In this document: in pieces, positions 36,355 through 50,874 of the stretch
How the letters are laid out: the number at the start of each line of letters is the position of its first letter
Position numbering within the stretch: the stretch's first letter is position 1
Origin: Rheum nobile
Lineage: Eukaryota; Streptophyta; Magnoliopsida; Caryophyllales; Polygonaceae
Assembly (NCBI GenBank): GCA_027886185.1
Contig: WOAB01000878.1
Location: 6,026,001 to 6,090,000, forward strand
Reading direction: 5' to 3'
DNA length: 64,000 nucleotides
Translations under genes and position numbers: made by a program
The notes under the pieces: generated by a model
Seen by the model: the letters and a program-made list of their open reading frames with translations, nothing else
The model's database searches: none
Told to the model about the DNA's origin: nothing

Positions 36355-36528
36355 TGACATTTGGTAATACATTTTGTTTGAATGTCTGTCAGTGACATTT
36401 TTAACCTTGTTCAAGTGTTCCATTGAACAACCCATGTTTTTATCTTTAATCATATACGATGTTGGATGATTTGCTTAATTATATCATCGACTTCATTATT
36501 ATTCTCATGAATTAATTGTGTTACTTCT

Positions 36529-36560
36529 CGCGTGCGCTTGCGCACGCGAACCCTACTAGT
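36529..36560 (+). mobile_element. Helitron 3' terminus (hairpin + CTAG|T)
   Basis: A perfect 8-bp stem CGCGTGCG / CGCACGCG with a CTTG loop (36529-36548), 7 nt, then CTAG (36556-36559) followed by T. This is the canonical plant Helitron 3' end. It closes the plus-strand region containing the RPA-like gene and helicase fragment. The matching 5' TC end was not found, so the left border is unknown. Confidence 0.85.
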
Positions 36561-36745
36561 CAATACAAAAGTAGACTTCTTCAAAAAAAATCCAAGGGAA
36601 AGGTGGTGTGTTATATCTTGAATAACTATTTGGTTATCAAAGGTTCACACCTTAAGGAACTGTGTCTTATTTAACCTGTTATTATTCTGATGTATAAGGA
36701 ACTGAACATCGCTTAGACTCATTTTCCTTGATTCTAACACCCCTC
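36561..36745 (-). mobile_element. LTR fragment, same family as the solo LTR at 23.3 kb
   Basis: Read on the minus strand it follows the left end of the 23333-24175 solo LTR: TGTTAGAATCAAGG, CAGTTCCTTA, GTGAACCTTTGATAACCAA, TAGTTATTCA, GTCTACTT. It abuts the Helitron 3' end within about 15 bp. Confidence 0.6.
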
Positions 36746-37411
36746 AAACCTACAGTCTAGAAAACCTAAAACGACATATAAAGTTGATCAAAATTCAATT
36801 ACTAAAACGACATTTAATTCTGATTGGAGCTAGTACATTCCCTATCTAGATATACATAATAAATAAAGATAATTGGCTTTGGATTTTTTCAGAGAGCAAG
36901 TATGAGGTTTATAATTTGAGGTTTGTGGTTAAATGGCTAGCTTAGTTGTAGCTAATTTTCAACTTCTATGATGTAAAATGTCCATTTTATTTAACATATC
37001 TTTACAAAAGAGAGAAGGTCTAAACTTTTTCATGATATCTTGTAATGTATAGAGTTTATTAATTGACGAGGTTAATAATTGGATCCCGGTTCTTGCAAGC
37101 TGTAAATTCAGTAAAAAGAAAAGAATGAACCCTCTCTTTCTCTGTTGAAAATTCTCGCTTTTTACTCTCTTTCCTTCCCGTTTCCCCCTTTTCTTCTTTA
37201 TTTTGCATACTTTGGTGGGAAGCACAAACTTGATCTGAAATGATAACAGAGTTGATTGAAACGCGAAGGCCTTTCCCCTTTTCTCCTATTAATTTGCACT
37301 TACACTATTATTTTTAGTTTGAATTTCTTGTAAATTTAGTTAAAGCTAGCCGTGGACGTCTTGTCAAAAAAATTTTGAGCCAATAAACAGACAGAGCAAT
37401 TGGATATGGTA
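36746..37411. other. Intergenic DNA
   Basis: No gene recognised; pyrimidine-rich segment near 37125-37200. Confidence 0.45.
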
Positions 37412-40400
37412 TCTATAAATATATAAAGTAGATTAAGGGTGTAATTAATACCCAATAAATATGAGAAATCATCTTTTTTTTTGTTGATCTTTCCTCACAA
37501 ACTACATCTTCTAATATAGCTCAATGGTTAAAGACACTCATAATACAAGAGGTTTAGGGTTCAATCCCCATTTTTAACAACTTTGTTCTACTATTTTATC
37601 TTTCATTATTGTTTTGTTTATATTACTCAAATCTTTATATCTATCTATTTATCTATCTATCTATAAATATATAAAATAGACTTTTGTCCATTAATGCCCT
37701 ATAACTAATTAATATATTTATTCCCTCATTTTTTACTTTCATCTCATCTTAATGTATATACTCCGTATAAGATAAAATATAATATAGACAATAAATGACA
37801 ATTTCCTAAAACTCACATTCAAAACATACAAAAAAAAATTAACACATACTCAAACGACATTTTAAAAATAAAGACTTTTCCATTTCCTAAATATAGGATA
37901 CAATTATGGTACTTAATGCCCATATGCGTAATTCTGGATAAACTTACAGACAATCAACGGTCAAAAAAATTAAAACACGAGCAACCAATTGTTTCAAAAT
38001 AAATACTTGGCAATAATTGTCCACCTCCATAATCCATCCTGAAACTCACATTCATCAAAACAAAAAAGAAGATCGAAAAAAAGAAAACAGACTATGATTG
38101 TTTCAATTGTAAGATTGAACAGATTTAAATGACCATGGCTAGAGAAAACGCATAACATTTAAAAAGTTGTCTCTCTTAACTCAAAATATACTCCATATAT
38201 AATTTTCACTCAAACGAGTGTTGAAAATAAAGTAATTGTTTCTCTCTTAACTCAAATATACCAATAAATATTGGCTCTTCCCATCTATTCACTTGGTGTG
38301 CCACTACTATAATTGATCTCTTTTATCTTTCTTACTTCTCCCTCCACAATCATGACTGGAAATACAACATGGGAAAGAAGATGCATTACACTTAACTAAT
38401 TGCTTCAAGATGTAAGCTCCGAGATTAAAGTCATAATTTTTTCGCAAATGAGATGTTTTTGATTGGCTCGGGACATACAAGTCCACATATCTCCTTCTAG
38501 CAGATTATATGGTACATCAAATTTTTTAATTTTCAAGTATTTATTAATTTAATATTGATTTGTATATGTATATGTTTAATAATACAATGAAAATATTTCA
38601 ATCTATTAACTTACACAGGACCTCTAGAAACAAAGCAGGCCGGTGGACTATATAAATAAATTTAGATTTCAATGTTATTCTCCAAATTTCAGACATATAA
38701 GGTACATAGCTTTTTTGGAGTCTTTGTTCCGGACACTAATGTTCTATTTAATTTGTTTGGGAGTGACATTCAAGTTTGTACGACTTAGTTTCTGTGCTTT
38801 TTTAGTTATATTCATACCTGCAAATATATATATATATATATATGGGATAATGCCATTATTTGAGGCCTCCAAACACCAAACATTTAAAAATATGTAAGTT
38901 TACAAGAATTGCATGTTTAGTGTTGTCATCTCAGTTAACATGGTAAAGACTTTCACCATTTTGATTAATTACATCTTATTTTATCCTATGTTTATATTCC
39001 TGGTCATTAGATGAGGAAATACAAAAAATATTAATCTCAGTAAAATAGACTATATGGTTTATACTTTAAACTTCGGGATATATAGTTCTGGTGATAAAAT
39101 CTTATAGAATTTCTGGTGTTTGGTGTTTTTATATTTGACTTTTTAGGCTATGCGTTTCAAACTTTCACACAAAAATATAAGTACAAAGAAAATGAAAAAA
39201 ATTACATTATGGTCCAAGAAGTTTGTATACTAAATTACATAGTATTCTAACAATATTTTGAAGTATAAAGAGTGCATTGTTAATTAATAGTGAAGATTTC
39301 CATGAGGTATTTAAGTTTGATATTTCATCCACATTCAATTTCATACAAACAAAATTATAAATTCTCAATGTAGGAATATTTCAACCAGTATCTCTTCAAT
39401 AATATGGTTTGCATATTATAAGTTTTCAATATTAGCAGCCAAATGCAAGTCCAGTTCCCACTATGACCCAGACAGCATAATTGGCAATCAACTCTAACGG
39501 TTAACAAAAAATCACTATGAATCCAGCCAATAATAGAGGAATGAATAAATTCCAGTTAACAAAAAACTATTAAAATGATAACATAGTATCAAAGTCGCAT
39601 TCACTATGTAATTATAGGATAAATTGCAGAAAATTACCCATTAAAGGGTAAGTTTTACAAAAAAAATACAAGAAAATGAAAAAAATGCTTCTAAAATACC
39701 AAGTTTACAGAGAATCATCCCATGTTTTTTTTGGTAACTAAGAATCACCCATGTTAGGAAAATCATTAATCTTCTGTTAAATACATAATTGGAAATAAAT
39801 TAATTTTTTTAATAAATCATTCTAAAATAGCAAATTGGAAATTTTTAGCTATATGTTCAAGAATATGATTTGCATATTATAAGACTTACGTGTGATGAAT
39901 TTAACTTCCCATTCATATCTACTTTGACTGCTTAACAGATGGATATAACAAAATCACCACGAACAACCAAAGATATAGAGTTACAGACAAAAAAATTGAT
40001 AAGTTAGATAAAAATTAGGGTCAACAGTTGTACCATAGATGTTCAATTCACAACAGAGTTAAGAAAGGGCTTCAGAAAAGTTACATGTCGAGTTACTTGA
40101 GACTTAAAGCAACTAAAACGAGGTGAGTACTGGAATTATCGTCCATCTTCCAACCAAAAAAACCTCACCCTTTCTAGATTTCCCCCCAAATTACGATGAG
40201 ATTCAGTCGATTAACAACCGTATAAACTAATTTAATCCTTGAAGAAGATAAAACGTGTGAAAATTTGTCAATATGATTAAAAGATAAAAAAGTTATACAA
40301 CCCTGCTCTCCTAACATAATTATAATTAATGATACCTTATATAATATATTAGAAAATATAATCCTCAATGTGAAAAGTGTAATGAAATAAAATCATGTGT

Positions 40401-41369
40401 AAGGAGTATAAATAATGAGTAGTTTCGACGATAGAGTATGTATAGTAGTTGTGTAATATAACTATACATAATCGAAGGTGAAAGTTATTCATACTTAGTT
40501 ATAAAACGTTTGTTTTTGGGAATGAAACTATAAAATTAAGCACATACTATTAAGTACTAACAATGAAATAATTTTTTTGACAAAAAAACACTGAAATAAC
40601 TTTAACAAAATAATAATGTAATATTGATATATAATATCATAACATATTTTTGTTTAGTTCTAATAAAAGATGTTATAATGATAAAAGATAAATATTATTT
40701 CATAGTATAAAAGAGTAACCCATATTTATATTTAAACATTTAAGACATAATAAATATATAATAATAATAATAGTAATAATAAAAAAAAAATTGTAATATT
40801 GTACCTTAAAGGTGAGTAAGAAAAATAGAACCAAAATCATGTTTGTTAAATTTTAAATTGCTAAGGGATGGTAAAAATTACTAATTAAATTTGTTAAGTT
40901 GGTTAATCATTGCTTCTCCATAATTCCGTACAACTATTAGTGTTTTTAAAGAAAATTATGTGATAATTCTATAGTATATAATATTTAAATATATAAAATA
41001 TATAAATGTAAAAGACCACATAGGATAAATTGTTATAAGAAGTTATTCTCATACAATGTTGTAAACAAGGGCAAACAAATAAATCATTACGTATATTAAT
41101 AATTGAATCAATCACCAATGGAATGAACGAAACATAGTACCAAATTACAAATTCGCATGATAAAATCAAAATATAAATGCACAGTGTTGACTACATAGTA
41201 CAAATATGCACACACAATTTACAACTTCAAATCAAAATAAATTCATACTAAAATAAATATTTTAAACAAAAAATATTGAAAACAATTTACAAATTCATCA
41301 CTAGGTTCATTACACTTCATTAACCAAATTCAAAACATATCCCGTACATAGCACGGGTATGCCTACTAG
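37412..41369 (+). mobile_element. Non-autonomous Helitron
   Basis: The 3' end is clear: CCCGT (41341-41345) pairs with ACGGG (41353-41357), then TATGCCTA and CTAG at 41366-41369, followed by T. Two candidate 5' ends, both A|TC, share TCTATAAATATATAAA: at 37412 and at 37660. About 4 kb of AT-rich DNA, including a (TA)n at 38824-38842; no Helitron protein is recognised, so it is non-autonomous. Which 5' end belongs to it is uncertain. Confidence 0.65.
37514..37572 (+). repeat. tRNA-like sequence (SINE head or tRNA relic)
   Basis: Contains an A-box-like TAGCTCAATGGTTA and, 26 nt later, a B-box-like GGGTTCAATCCCC with a 3-4 bp T-stem. The acceptor stem cannot be completed, so this is not a functional tRNA gene. 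A tRNA-derived SINE is the simplest reading. Confidence 0.5.
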
Positions 41370-42089
41370 TATATAATAATAAGAAATTAGAATGATCTTT
41401 CAAATAGAGTTGCCTAAAAGTAATATGTTTCTCGACAAATTTATTTAAATACGGTGGGTAGACTAAATATTATTTTTTTGGTCGAAGGTAGACTAAATAT
41501 TATTTGTTATTGTTATGTACACAAAATGTTTTTTTGTCAAAATCTAAATCATGCATATTATCCTTTATCAACAAGATTATTACTTCCGCTAAAAAAACAA
41601 GATTGTTAATTATTTTGTTTCTCATCTGTGGCTGGAGATTTGAAATTATTACATATTATATTCTTGATATGTTATCATCTTTTGCGACAGTCGGATCTTT
41701 TATATTTTTCATAAAACTAGTGTAGTATTCGTGTCTTGTACGGGATCTGTTTATTATTTCTTACATTTGTCAAAGTAGTATATTTTAATTATTTGTTTCA
41801 TTGATATATAAATATATAGTTATGTCTTTTATAGAAATAGATAAATTCTTATATAAAAAATCACTAATCGACTAAGAATATTCAAAATATAAAAAAATTA
41901 CATGAATAAAAAGAGGCAGAACTCTCCATAACTTTATTAATAATAAAAATTGACTAAGTAGTCTTTGAAACAGGGATAGTCACACCCCTAACATCAATAC
42001 TACTAAAACGATAAAGCATAATAAAAATGTTAATCTAATACATGAAAATAAAACACTAAACATAAAATTTGTCACGATGTTCAAAATTG

Positions 42090-42400
42090 CTACAAATTAT
42101 CAAAAACTTTCTTGTATACGACATTGGTTGTTGTATTATATCTCTTCTTGTTTTTGTTATAAATCAATATATTCAAACCTTTCTTGCTAGTCACCCTTGA
42201 TGATGCAACATATAACTAACCATGACTAAAAACAGGGCATGGAAGATACAAACTGACATTTGCAAGAGATTGGCCCTGGCTCTTGTTTATGGTCATAGCA
42301 AAACAGACACTCAAGAAAAATTGTCTTCGTTGAAACTTGAAAGGGAATGAAGTGTCTGATGGTGACATGATTGGTAAGACGTGCGTTCTGTAACAGAGCT
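42090..42400 (-). pseudogene. Helitron helicase (PIF1-like) C-terminal end
   Basis: The minus-strand frame reads FQRRQFFLSVCFAMTINKSQ, GQSLANVSLYLPCPVFSHG, stop, LYVASSRVTSKKGLNILI and ends VVYKKVFDNL at TAG 42092-42090. AMTINKSQGQSL and LYVALSRVTS are the last two conserved helicase motifs (V and VI) of the SF1 PIF1/Helitron family, which unwinds DNA during rolling-circle transposition. One in-frame TAG replaces the Gln of the usual HGQLYVA. Upstream, the frame runs into an (AT)n array, so the rest of the gene is missing or split. Confidence 0.85.

Positions 42401-42404
<4 letters not shown>

Positions 42405-42462
<58 letters not shown>
42405..42462. repeat. (AT)n microsatellite
   Basis: About 29 uninterrupted AT repeats just upstream (on the minus strand) of the helicase remnant. 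Confidence 0.95.
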
Positions 42463-42464
<2 letters not shown>

Positions 42465-42529
42465 TACTACACATAGTGATGTAAGACAAAATATATTATA
42501 ATACTTAAGAACATGGCTTTATAAAACAT

Positions 42530-44965
42530 AAATTTTGTATCATGGTTTTCCTTATCATTGAGGCTTATAGGTAGAATTGAATTATTAGCGGTTTAATCCA
42601 CTATTGGTAAATCCGTCGGCGTCACATTGGCGCATACTGCATAAATACATGGATATTAATATTTTCTTATAAAATTACATATAATCCAAGACTATAAAAT
42701 AACCACTATGTTTAGTATAGTTATAAATACAATTGAATAATACCATCACTTATATGTCGTACAATAGATGAACCACTTGGCACTGTAGATGAATTTCTTG
42801 TACCCGAACATTAAAGTATTAAATAATGATAGATTATTAATAACCTCGAACTTAAGACCATGCATGTATAAAAATATATTAGATAATAAATTTCATTAAT
42901 GACTGACCATTAACCGTAATAGATAATGGTATATCTTGGGTAAGTAAGGAGTTGCTAATATTTCCAAGTACGTTCCCTGCACAAATTTTCGTTAAGCAAA
43001 ATCTACATTAATTCTTAATGTTAATTAAATACGATATATTTTTTGCTAACCTAATTCGATTAGTGGTGTTCCATGTCACTTATGCCTTATCACATTCATT
43101 CTCAACTTCCTCCTATGTCGAGCTAATTTGTGCATGAATTTTTTTTTTCCAATATTATAAATAAATAAATCACTCATTTCATATCACTTTGAAGATACAA
43201 TACCTTGTTCAACATTTTACAGATCAATTCGTTTTGTAAGTATGGCATTGTGCAATTGACCTGCAGATAAATAGTTATATCATAATCTACATATTAATGA
43301 TAGTAAGACAACATTAATTTTTATACTTAAGAAAATGGATAGTAAGAATAAATAAGTTGTACCATAGTTTTCTTTGTCTGTGACACTAACAAGTAAAAGT
43401 GATTGATGAGCATTTTGATCACTTATGGGTAAATGCAAAGCCGTCGGTGTAACATTCTGATTAACTGTATATACAAATGAATATAATGAAAAAAAAATCA
43501 TAATCCAAGAAATAACAAACCACTATTATGTTTATAGTTATTAACATACGTAAATTCATTTTGAACATAATTATTTTATTAAGCATCATGAACATAAAAA
43601 TATATTTTATTATCGAATATTGAAGATTGATTGCAATATAAGATTTTATAGTACAAAATATTAAAATATCAAAGTAAAGAGAGACTTCCTAGCATAACCA
43701 TTACTAACCATTTAAAATGTCGGACATGGGGCTACGCTCACTAACTAAAGAATTGTGACTAACTCCAAGAATAGATCCTGCATAATTAGCATTTATATTA
43801 AAGTTGATATATCAATTTCACAACAAAGATTGACAACAAAAGGAATGGAATTTGTTAACCTGATCGATTTGAATTTGTTCGTTGTCGTTTCTCTCTAACA
43901 GCAGCCAATCTCAACATTCAATTATTTCGAGTTAATTCGTCCATAACACAATCACTAAAAAACCTGAGATATTTTCAAATTAAAATAAATAAATATACAT
44001 ACTAATCATTTATTAATATTATAAAAATATATGAACATATGTAAATACTTAATAGATTTTTTCAAAATAAAAAAATAAATGTCCATACTATTTATTTAGT
44101 TTAATATTATAATAAATAATAAATTTATTAATATACTAAATACACTTATGAGCACAAAGTATATTTGTATAGGCTGACAAATTTAGCTAAAAATTCGAAT
44201 TGAGTTAATGTGCTTATAGGCCCAATTACAAAAAAAATATATCAAGTTTTACATATCAAGACCAAGTAAGATTAGCCCGGTTTATGTAATAACACTTTTA
44301 TTTTGTATAATTTTTTTTTATAAATCCAAAATCAACCAATAACAACATAGTATAATTTCAAATCTCTTTCATAATATTAATAAGCCTCATAGAAGTTAAT
44401 GGAGTTATAGGCCCAAATACGAATTTCACAAATTTGTATTTGCGGCCCAACATGTATAATTAAATTTAATACAACCAACTATATGTTTTAGTATATTTAT
44501 AGATATAAACTAAAATAAATTAATTAATGGGCTTATTGGGCCAGTACATGATTAATAATACTAATTAGCCTAATAAAATGTAATGGGCTTATAGGCCCAA
44601 ATATAAAATTCACACATTTGTATTTACGGCCCACTATGTATAATAAAATTTAATACAACTGACTACTTTTTTTATATATATTTATGTTTATAACACAAAA
44701 GTGAATTAATTAATAGATTATTGGCCCATTAAATATTTAAAATATTAATGAGCATTGTAATCGTTAGTGGGGCTTATACAACATATTTAATTGTGTTCAT
44801 AATACAATCTCAAGTAGAATAAATCCAAAAGTGAATTAGTCGCCCAACTCAAAAGCGCCTGTTTATGTAACAAAATATTATTTGTATTAATTTGAATTTG
44901 TCCCTTCTCATTTCTCACTAATAGCACCCAATCACAACATTATATTTTTTCATATTAAATAGTCC
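42530..44965 (-). repeat. Repeated exon-like modules, minus strand
   Basis: Three short modules recur in the same order. Module 1: NVTPTALHLPISDQNAHQSL with VSVTDKENYG (about 43365-43460), versus NVTPTDLPIVD and ISLNDKENHD (42545-42640). Module 2: AGSILGVSHNSL (about 43720-43790) versus a similar block at 42915-42985. Module 3: Arg-rich blocks at 43055-43140, 43865-43945 and 44890-44960. Introns between them are AT-rich. They look like duplicated exons of a Helitron-borne gene; identity unknown. Confidence 0.5.
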
Positions 44966-45583
44966 AAAACACAATCACTTGAATTTTTTTGATATCTATT
45001 CCAATTAAATTAAAACAATATATAAACTAAACATTTATTTTAATTTTATAATAATATATAAACACATGTAAATATACAAATAATGTACATACTAAATATT
45101 TATTTGAATATTAATACAAATAAATAAATTTGTATTTTAAATACAAATTGTACTTATGGGCCAATTTATTTTCGTATGACTTAGCTGCAATCGAAATGAT
45201 TTAATGGGCTAAACGACCCAATTACAATATTATCGGATCAAATTGATAAAGCCCATTATACACAACCCGTTTACTACAATTATGAAGAAAAAAAATTAAA
45301 AAAAAAATACAAAAGTGTAGCCGAGATACCAAAACCCTAACCATTTCCTCTGCTATCTTCTTGCCGTTTCCAATTTCGCTATGTATTTTTTTCCAACCTT
45401 CAACACAGTTCTTTCCTCTTTCAGATTTCCAGATCCATGGCTATTTTTCTTTACAGCAAAAATGATCCATGGTTCTTTCCTATTTCACGTTTCTCTTCCT
45501 CTTTCTATTTCTCTCGATGCCGTCAAACCCTTTGTCTTTCCAGTTTAATCTTTCAGATCCAAAAAAGGCCTTAGAACATACAG

Positions 45584-45896
45584 ATGTATTATGATGACGA
45601 TATCTACATCAAACTTGCTTCCAGAAGGAGATCTAGAGACAGAGAGAAACAAAAAAACAGATCTGAGTTTTTTTTCTTCCAATCTTTCGGATCTCTTTCT
45701 TTCCTACGGCTTTTCTCTCTCAAATCCAAAAAAAGAAAAGCTTGGGATCTACCTATTCTCTTTATCATGCAAAGGAAACCACCGACTTTATGAGGACATC
45801 TGGAGCTTGCTACTGGAGGGTTCCCGAAACTCTAATTTTCTGGTGAAGGAAGTTAAGGCTCGCAAGATCCCAAAGCGATGTGGAGTTTTTATCTAA
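45584..45896 (+). other. Exon-like plus-strand segment before (CT)n
   Basis: Two overlapping frames (69 and 101 codons) without recognisable domain. The end, GAGGACATCTGGAGCTTG near 45791, is related to blocks at 46109, 59866 and 60708, so this is one copy of a repeated exon. Confidence 0.35.
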
Positions 45897-45910
45897 AGTG
45901 GAAGCCTAGA

Positions 45911-46015
<105 letters not shown>

Positions 46016-46106
46016 GTTTATCTATAACTCTGGCGATCCCGAATAATTTCTTTTCATTTTATTTTCCTGCTTAATTGCTCTCTAATAACATTTTTCTTAT
46101 TTTATA

Positions 46107-46186
46107 TGAGAAAATCTGGAGCTTGCTGAGGACTGCACCTTCACGAAGGATGTTCTGTCGGTTTCCCTTATTAATTATAATGTAAG
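46107..46186 (+). other. Repeated exon ending in GTAAG + CT-rich intron
   Basis: Reads ENLELAEDCTFTKDVLSV up to a GTAAG donor at 46182, then CT-rich sequence. The copy at 59868-59945 reads DLDVGEDCTLKKIM before GTAAG at 59946. A third, degraded copy ends at GTAAG 60774. The shared E-D-C-T core supports common descent. Protein family unknown. Confidence 0.5.
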
Positions 46187-47129
46187 CTCTCTTTCTCTAT
46201 CTCTATTTCTCTCCATCTCTAGAGACCAATTCCTTTTTGAAATGCTTGATTGCCTTGTCTTCAATAAAACTGCAAGTAACAATTTGCAGGTGGGATTTTG
46301 GATTCGGTGTTGAATGATTTTTCGATGTTCATTGTTTTAATTTTTCTCACAAAAAACCCTATATGTCGAATATTATTATTTTGCTTGATTATGTTTAACG
46401 GGATTCTAGGCCCAATTAAATTATTAGCAAACACATAAATTTTCGGCTTGCAATTTTCGGCCCAATCTAAATGCATAAAATTTAATTCAACCGAGCACAT
46501 TTTTAAATTATTTTTATCGATAAAAATATATATAAAATAATTGGCTTATTGGACCATTACATCTAAATTTGTATAGGCTTTCATATGATGTTTAGTACTC
46601 ACATTGGGTCAATGGGCTTCAAGGCCCAGTTACAACATTATGCATATTAAATTAATACTTAAAAATAATATAATTTTTTTAACTTGCTAATCTATATTTA
46701 TTTTTTTGAGTGGATTGCTAATCTATATAGTCTGTACAGATTATGAACCATGTAAATTACAGAAAAGAAGCCTCTAGAAAACTGTAGATATTTATTGACG
46801 CTGCTATAATATTATCGGCTTCTAGGCCCATTAAATTTGAATACAATCGATTATAGTATGGCCCAATAGTATAATACGATATAATACAACCGAGTTCAAT
46901 AATTTTACTATATGTATATTTATAAACAAATCATTCAATTAATTACTGGGCTTATCGGCCCAATATGTCGAATAATGTTAATTTGTCGGATTATGTTTAA
47001 CAAGCTTCTAGGCCCAATGACAATATTAGAAAAAATATAAATTGTCGGCCCACTATTTCCGACCCAATCTGTCTACATAAACTCTACCCTAAACCTATCT
47101 GTTTTTGTTTTTCACTTTTACCGACAATA

Positions 47130-49523
<2,394 letters not shown>

Positions 49524-49538
49524 CTCTCCCTCTCTATC

Positions 49539-50874
49539 TGATAACAGGAATTTGTCGTTCTAGTTCCTACTATGCAAAATATCCAAACAAACCCTAAACC
49601 GTAGTCCTAGGTAAGTAAAGGTCGAACCCACATGGAGGCGAATTCTGTCTATGTATGCAAATTATGTGTCAAAGCAAAGTAACCAAAGGGGGGTTTTGTT
49701 TGTTTTGTAAGTTCTAAACATGCAAAGGTAAACAAGCGAAAAGTTGTGAAATCAGTGATGGGAAAAACACTTAGTCAAACAACATCCACAATTCGTATGA
49801 CAAGTTGATCATAGATACTCGTTCAAAATCTCATGCAATGGTGATTTCAATTCCTTTTCAGATATAACTAATAGCACAACCATATACTATTAGCACTAAC
49901 TAATTAAACAACCCTGAAACTATCAAGATTCAGTTTAACAGCAGCTTTATGGATAGGAAAATAGTTGGATACAATTCTAGCATAAAACAACCAGCTTTTA
50001 TCCTAGAATGTAAATCAGTTCTCTTTTGCATAATATTAGCACAACCAGTTACTAATACGATGCAGTTGCTACTCTGAAATAGATATGCTCAACCAGTAAC
50101 AATCTAGATCTAGCAATAGACCAATAACAACAAACCCTAGATGATCAGACTAGAGATTATCAATATCAATCATAAGCAACTTAAGCAAGAGGAGAGATAA
50201 AAACCATGCAATAGATTAAGAACGAGAATCTCACAACTGAATCAAAACGAAAGCTTCAGCGTCTGACTAAGCCAAGGAGGCTTAGTTCTTCATAGCAAAT
50301 ACGTAAAAACTAATTAGGGTTCGAGAGAGAATCCAAGATAGGCAAACAAGCCTTTTCTCAACCCTTAAATACTAAAGGAAATAAAGCTAAGTTAACCTAA
50401 AACGAAATAATAAAAAGTAATAAAATAATGCAAATAAGGAAACGGCGCGACGGACTTCAGACATGCACGGCGGGCGCTGCATCCACCACGGTGGGCGCCG
50501 TAATCGCGGCGGGCGCCGTCTTTCCACGGCGGGCGCCGTAATTACATCGTAGCCAATGTTGTTGGATGGGAATTGGCGGCGGTCGCCGTAAGTTGCACGG
50601 CGGTCGCCGTGAACTCGTTTCTTCCTCCTTTGTCTCTTCAGCTCCCGAAAGCGTGTCTTCAGCACCTCCTCGCCAATACTTCATAACTCCTTGGCGTCTA
50701 CTACTGGTGGCTTCCTCCTCAGTGTCTCATATGATCTCCAAAATAGCTCAAACACCTCCAAATACACCAACTTCGCTTCCAAACGCCATACACATGAATG
50801 TGTCTAAATCTACCCGAATGGCACCAATAAAACCTCTAATGACTCTTACTTAAGCCCTACAAAGTAGTGCTTAT
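49539..50874 (-). repeat. 3' LTR of the gag-protease element
   Basis: TGATAACAGGAATTTGTCG to AAGTAGTGCTTAT. Contains dyads such as ACGGCGGGCGCCGT at about 50455-50615. Open frames through this segment (50387-50684) are by-products of the dyads, giving runs such as HGDRRATYGDRR. Confidence 0.9.

Larger units (their letters stand above)
31210..36530 (+). repeat. Tandem duplication of a ~2.5-3-kb gene-bearing unit
   Basis: The order of shared blocks is the same in both copies: TAAAGGTTCA...ATTGCTAA (31237; 34333), GGAAATCCAAA (31794; 34562), ACATTGTTAACCACC (about 32495; 35190), GTATCCATCAC with GACAATGAAGTCCA (32719; 35278), then the paralogous small genes at 33285 and 35773. Copies are diverged, so the duplication is old. 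Confidence 0.75.

Noticed and set aside
37514..37572. Functional tRNA gene
   Set aside because: A and B boxes are present but no acceptor stem or proper D-stem can be formed.
42226..42489. Tyr-Ile repeat frame
   Set aside because: Translation of (AT)n joined to an out-of-frame reading of the helicase remnant.
50387..50684. Minus-strand frames with HGDRRATYGDRR in the LTR
   Set aside because: Produced by the dyad array; lies in LTR U3 and has no start context or domain.
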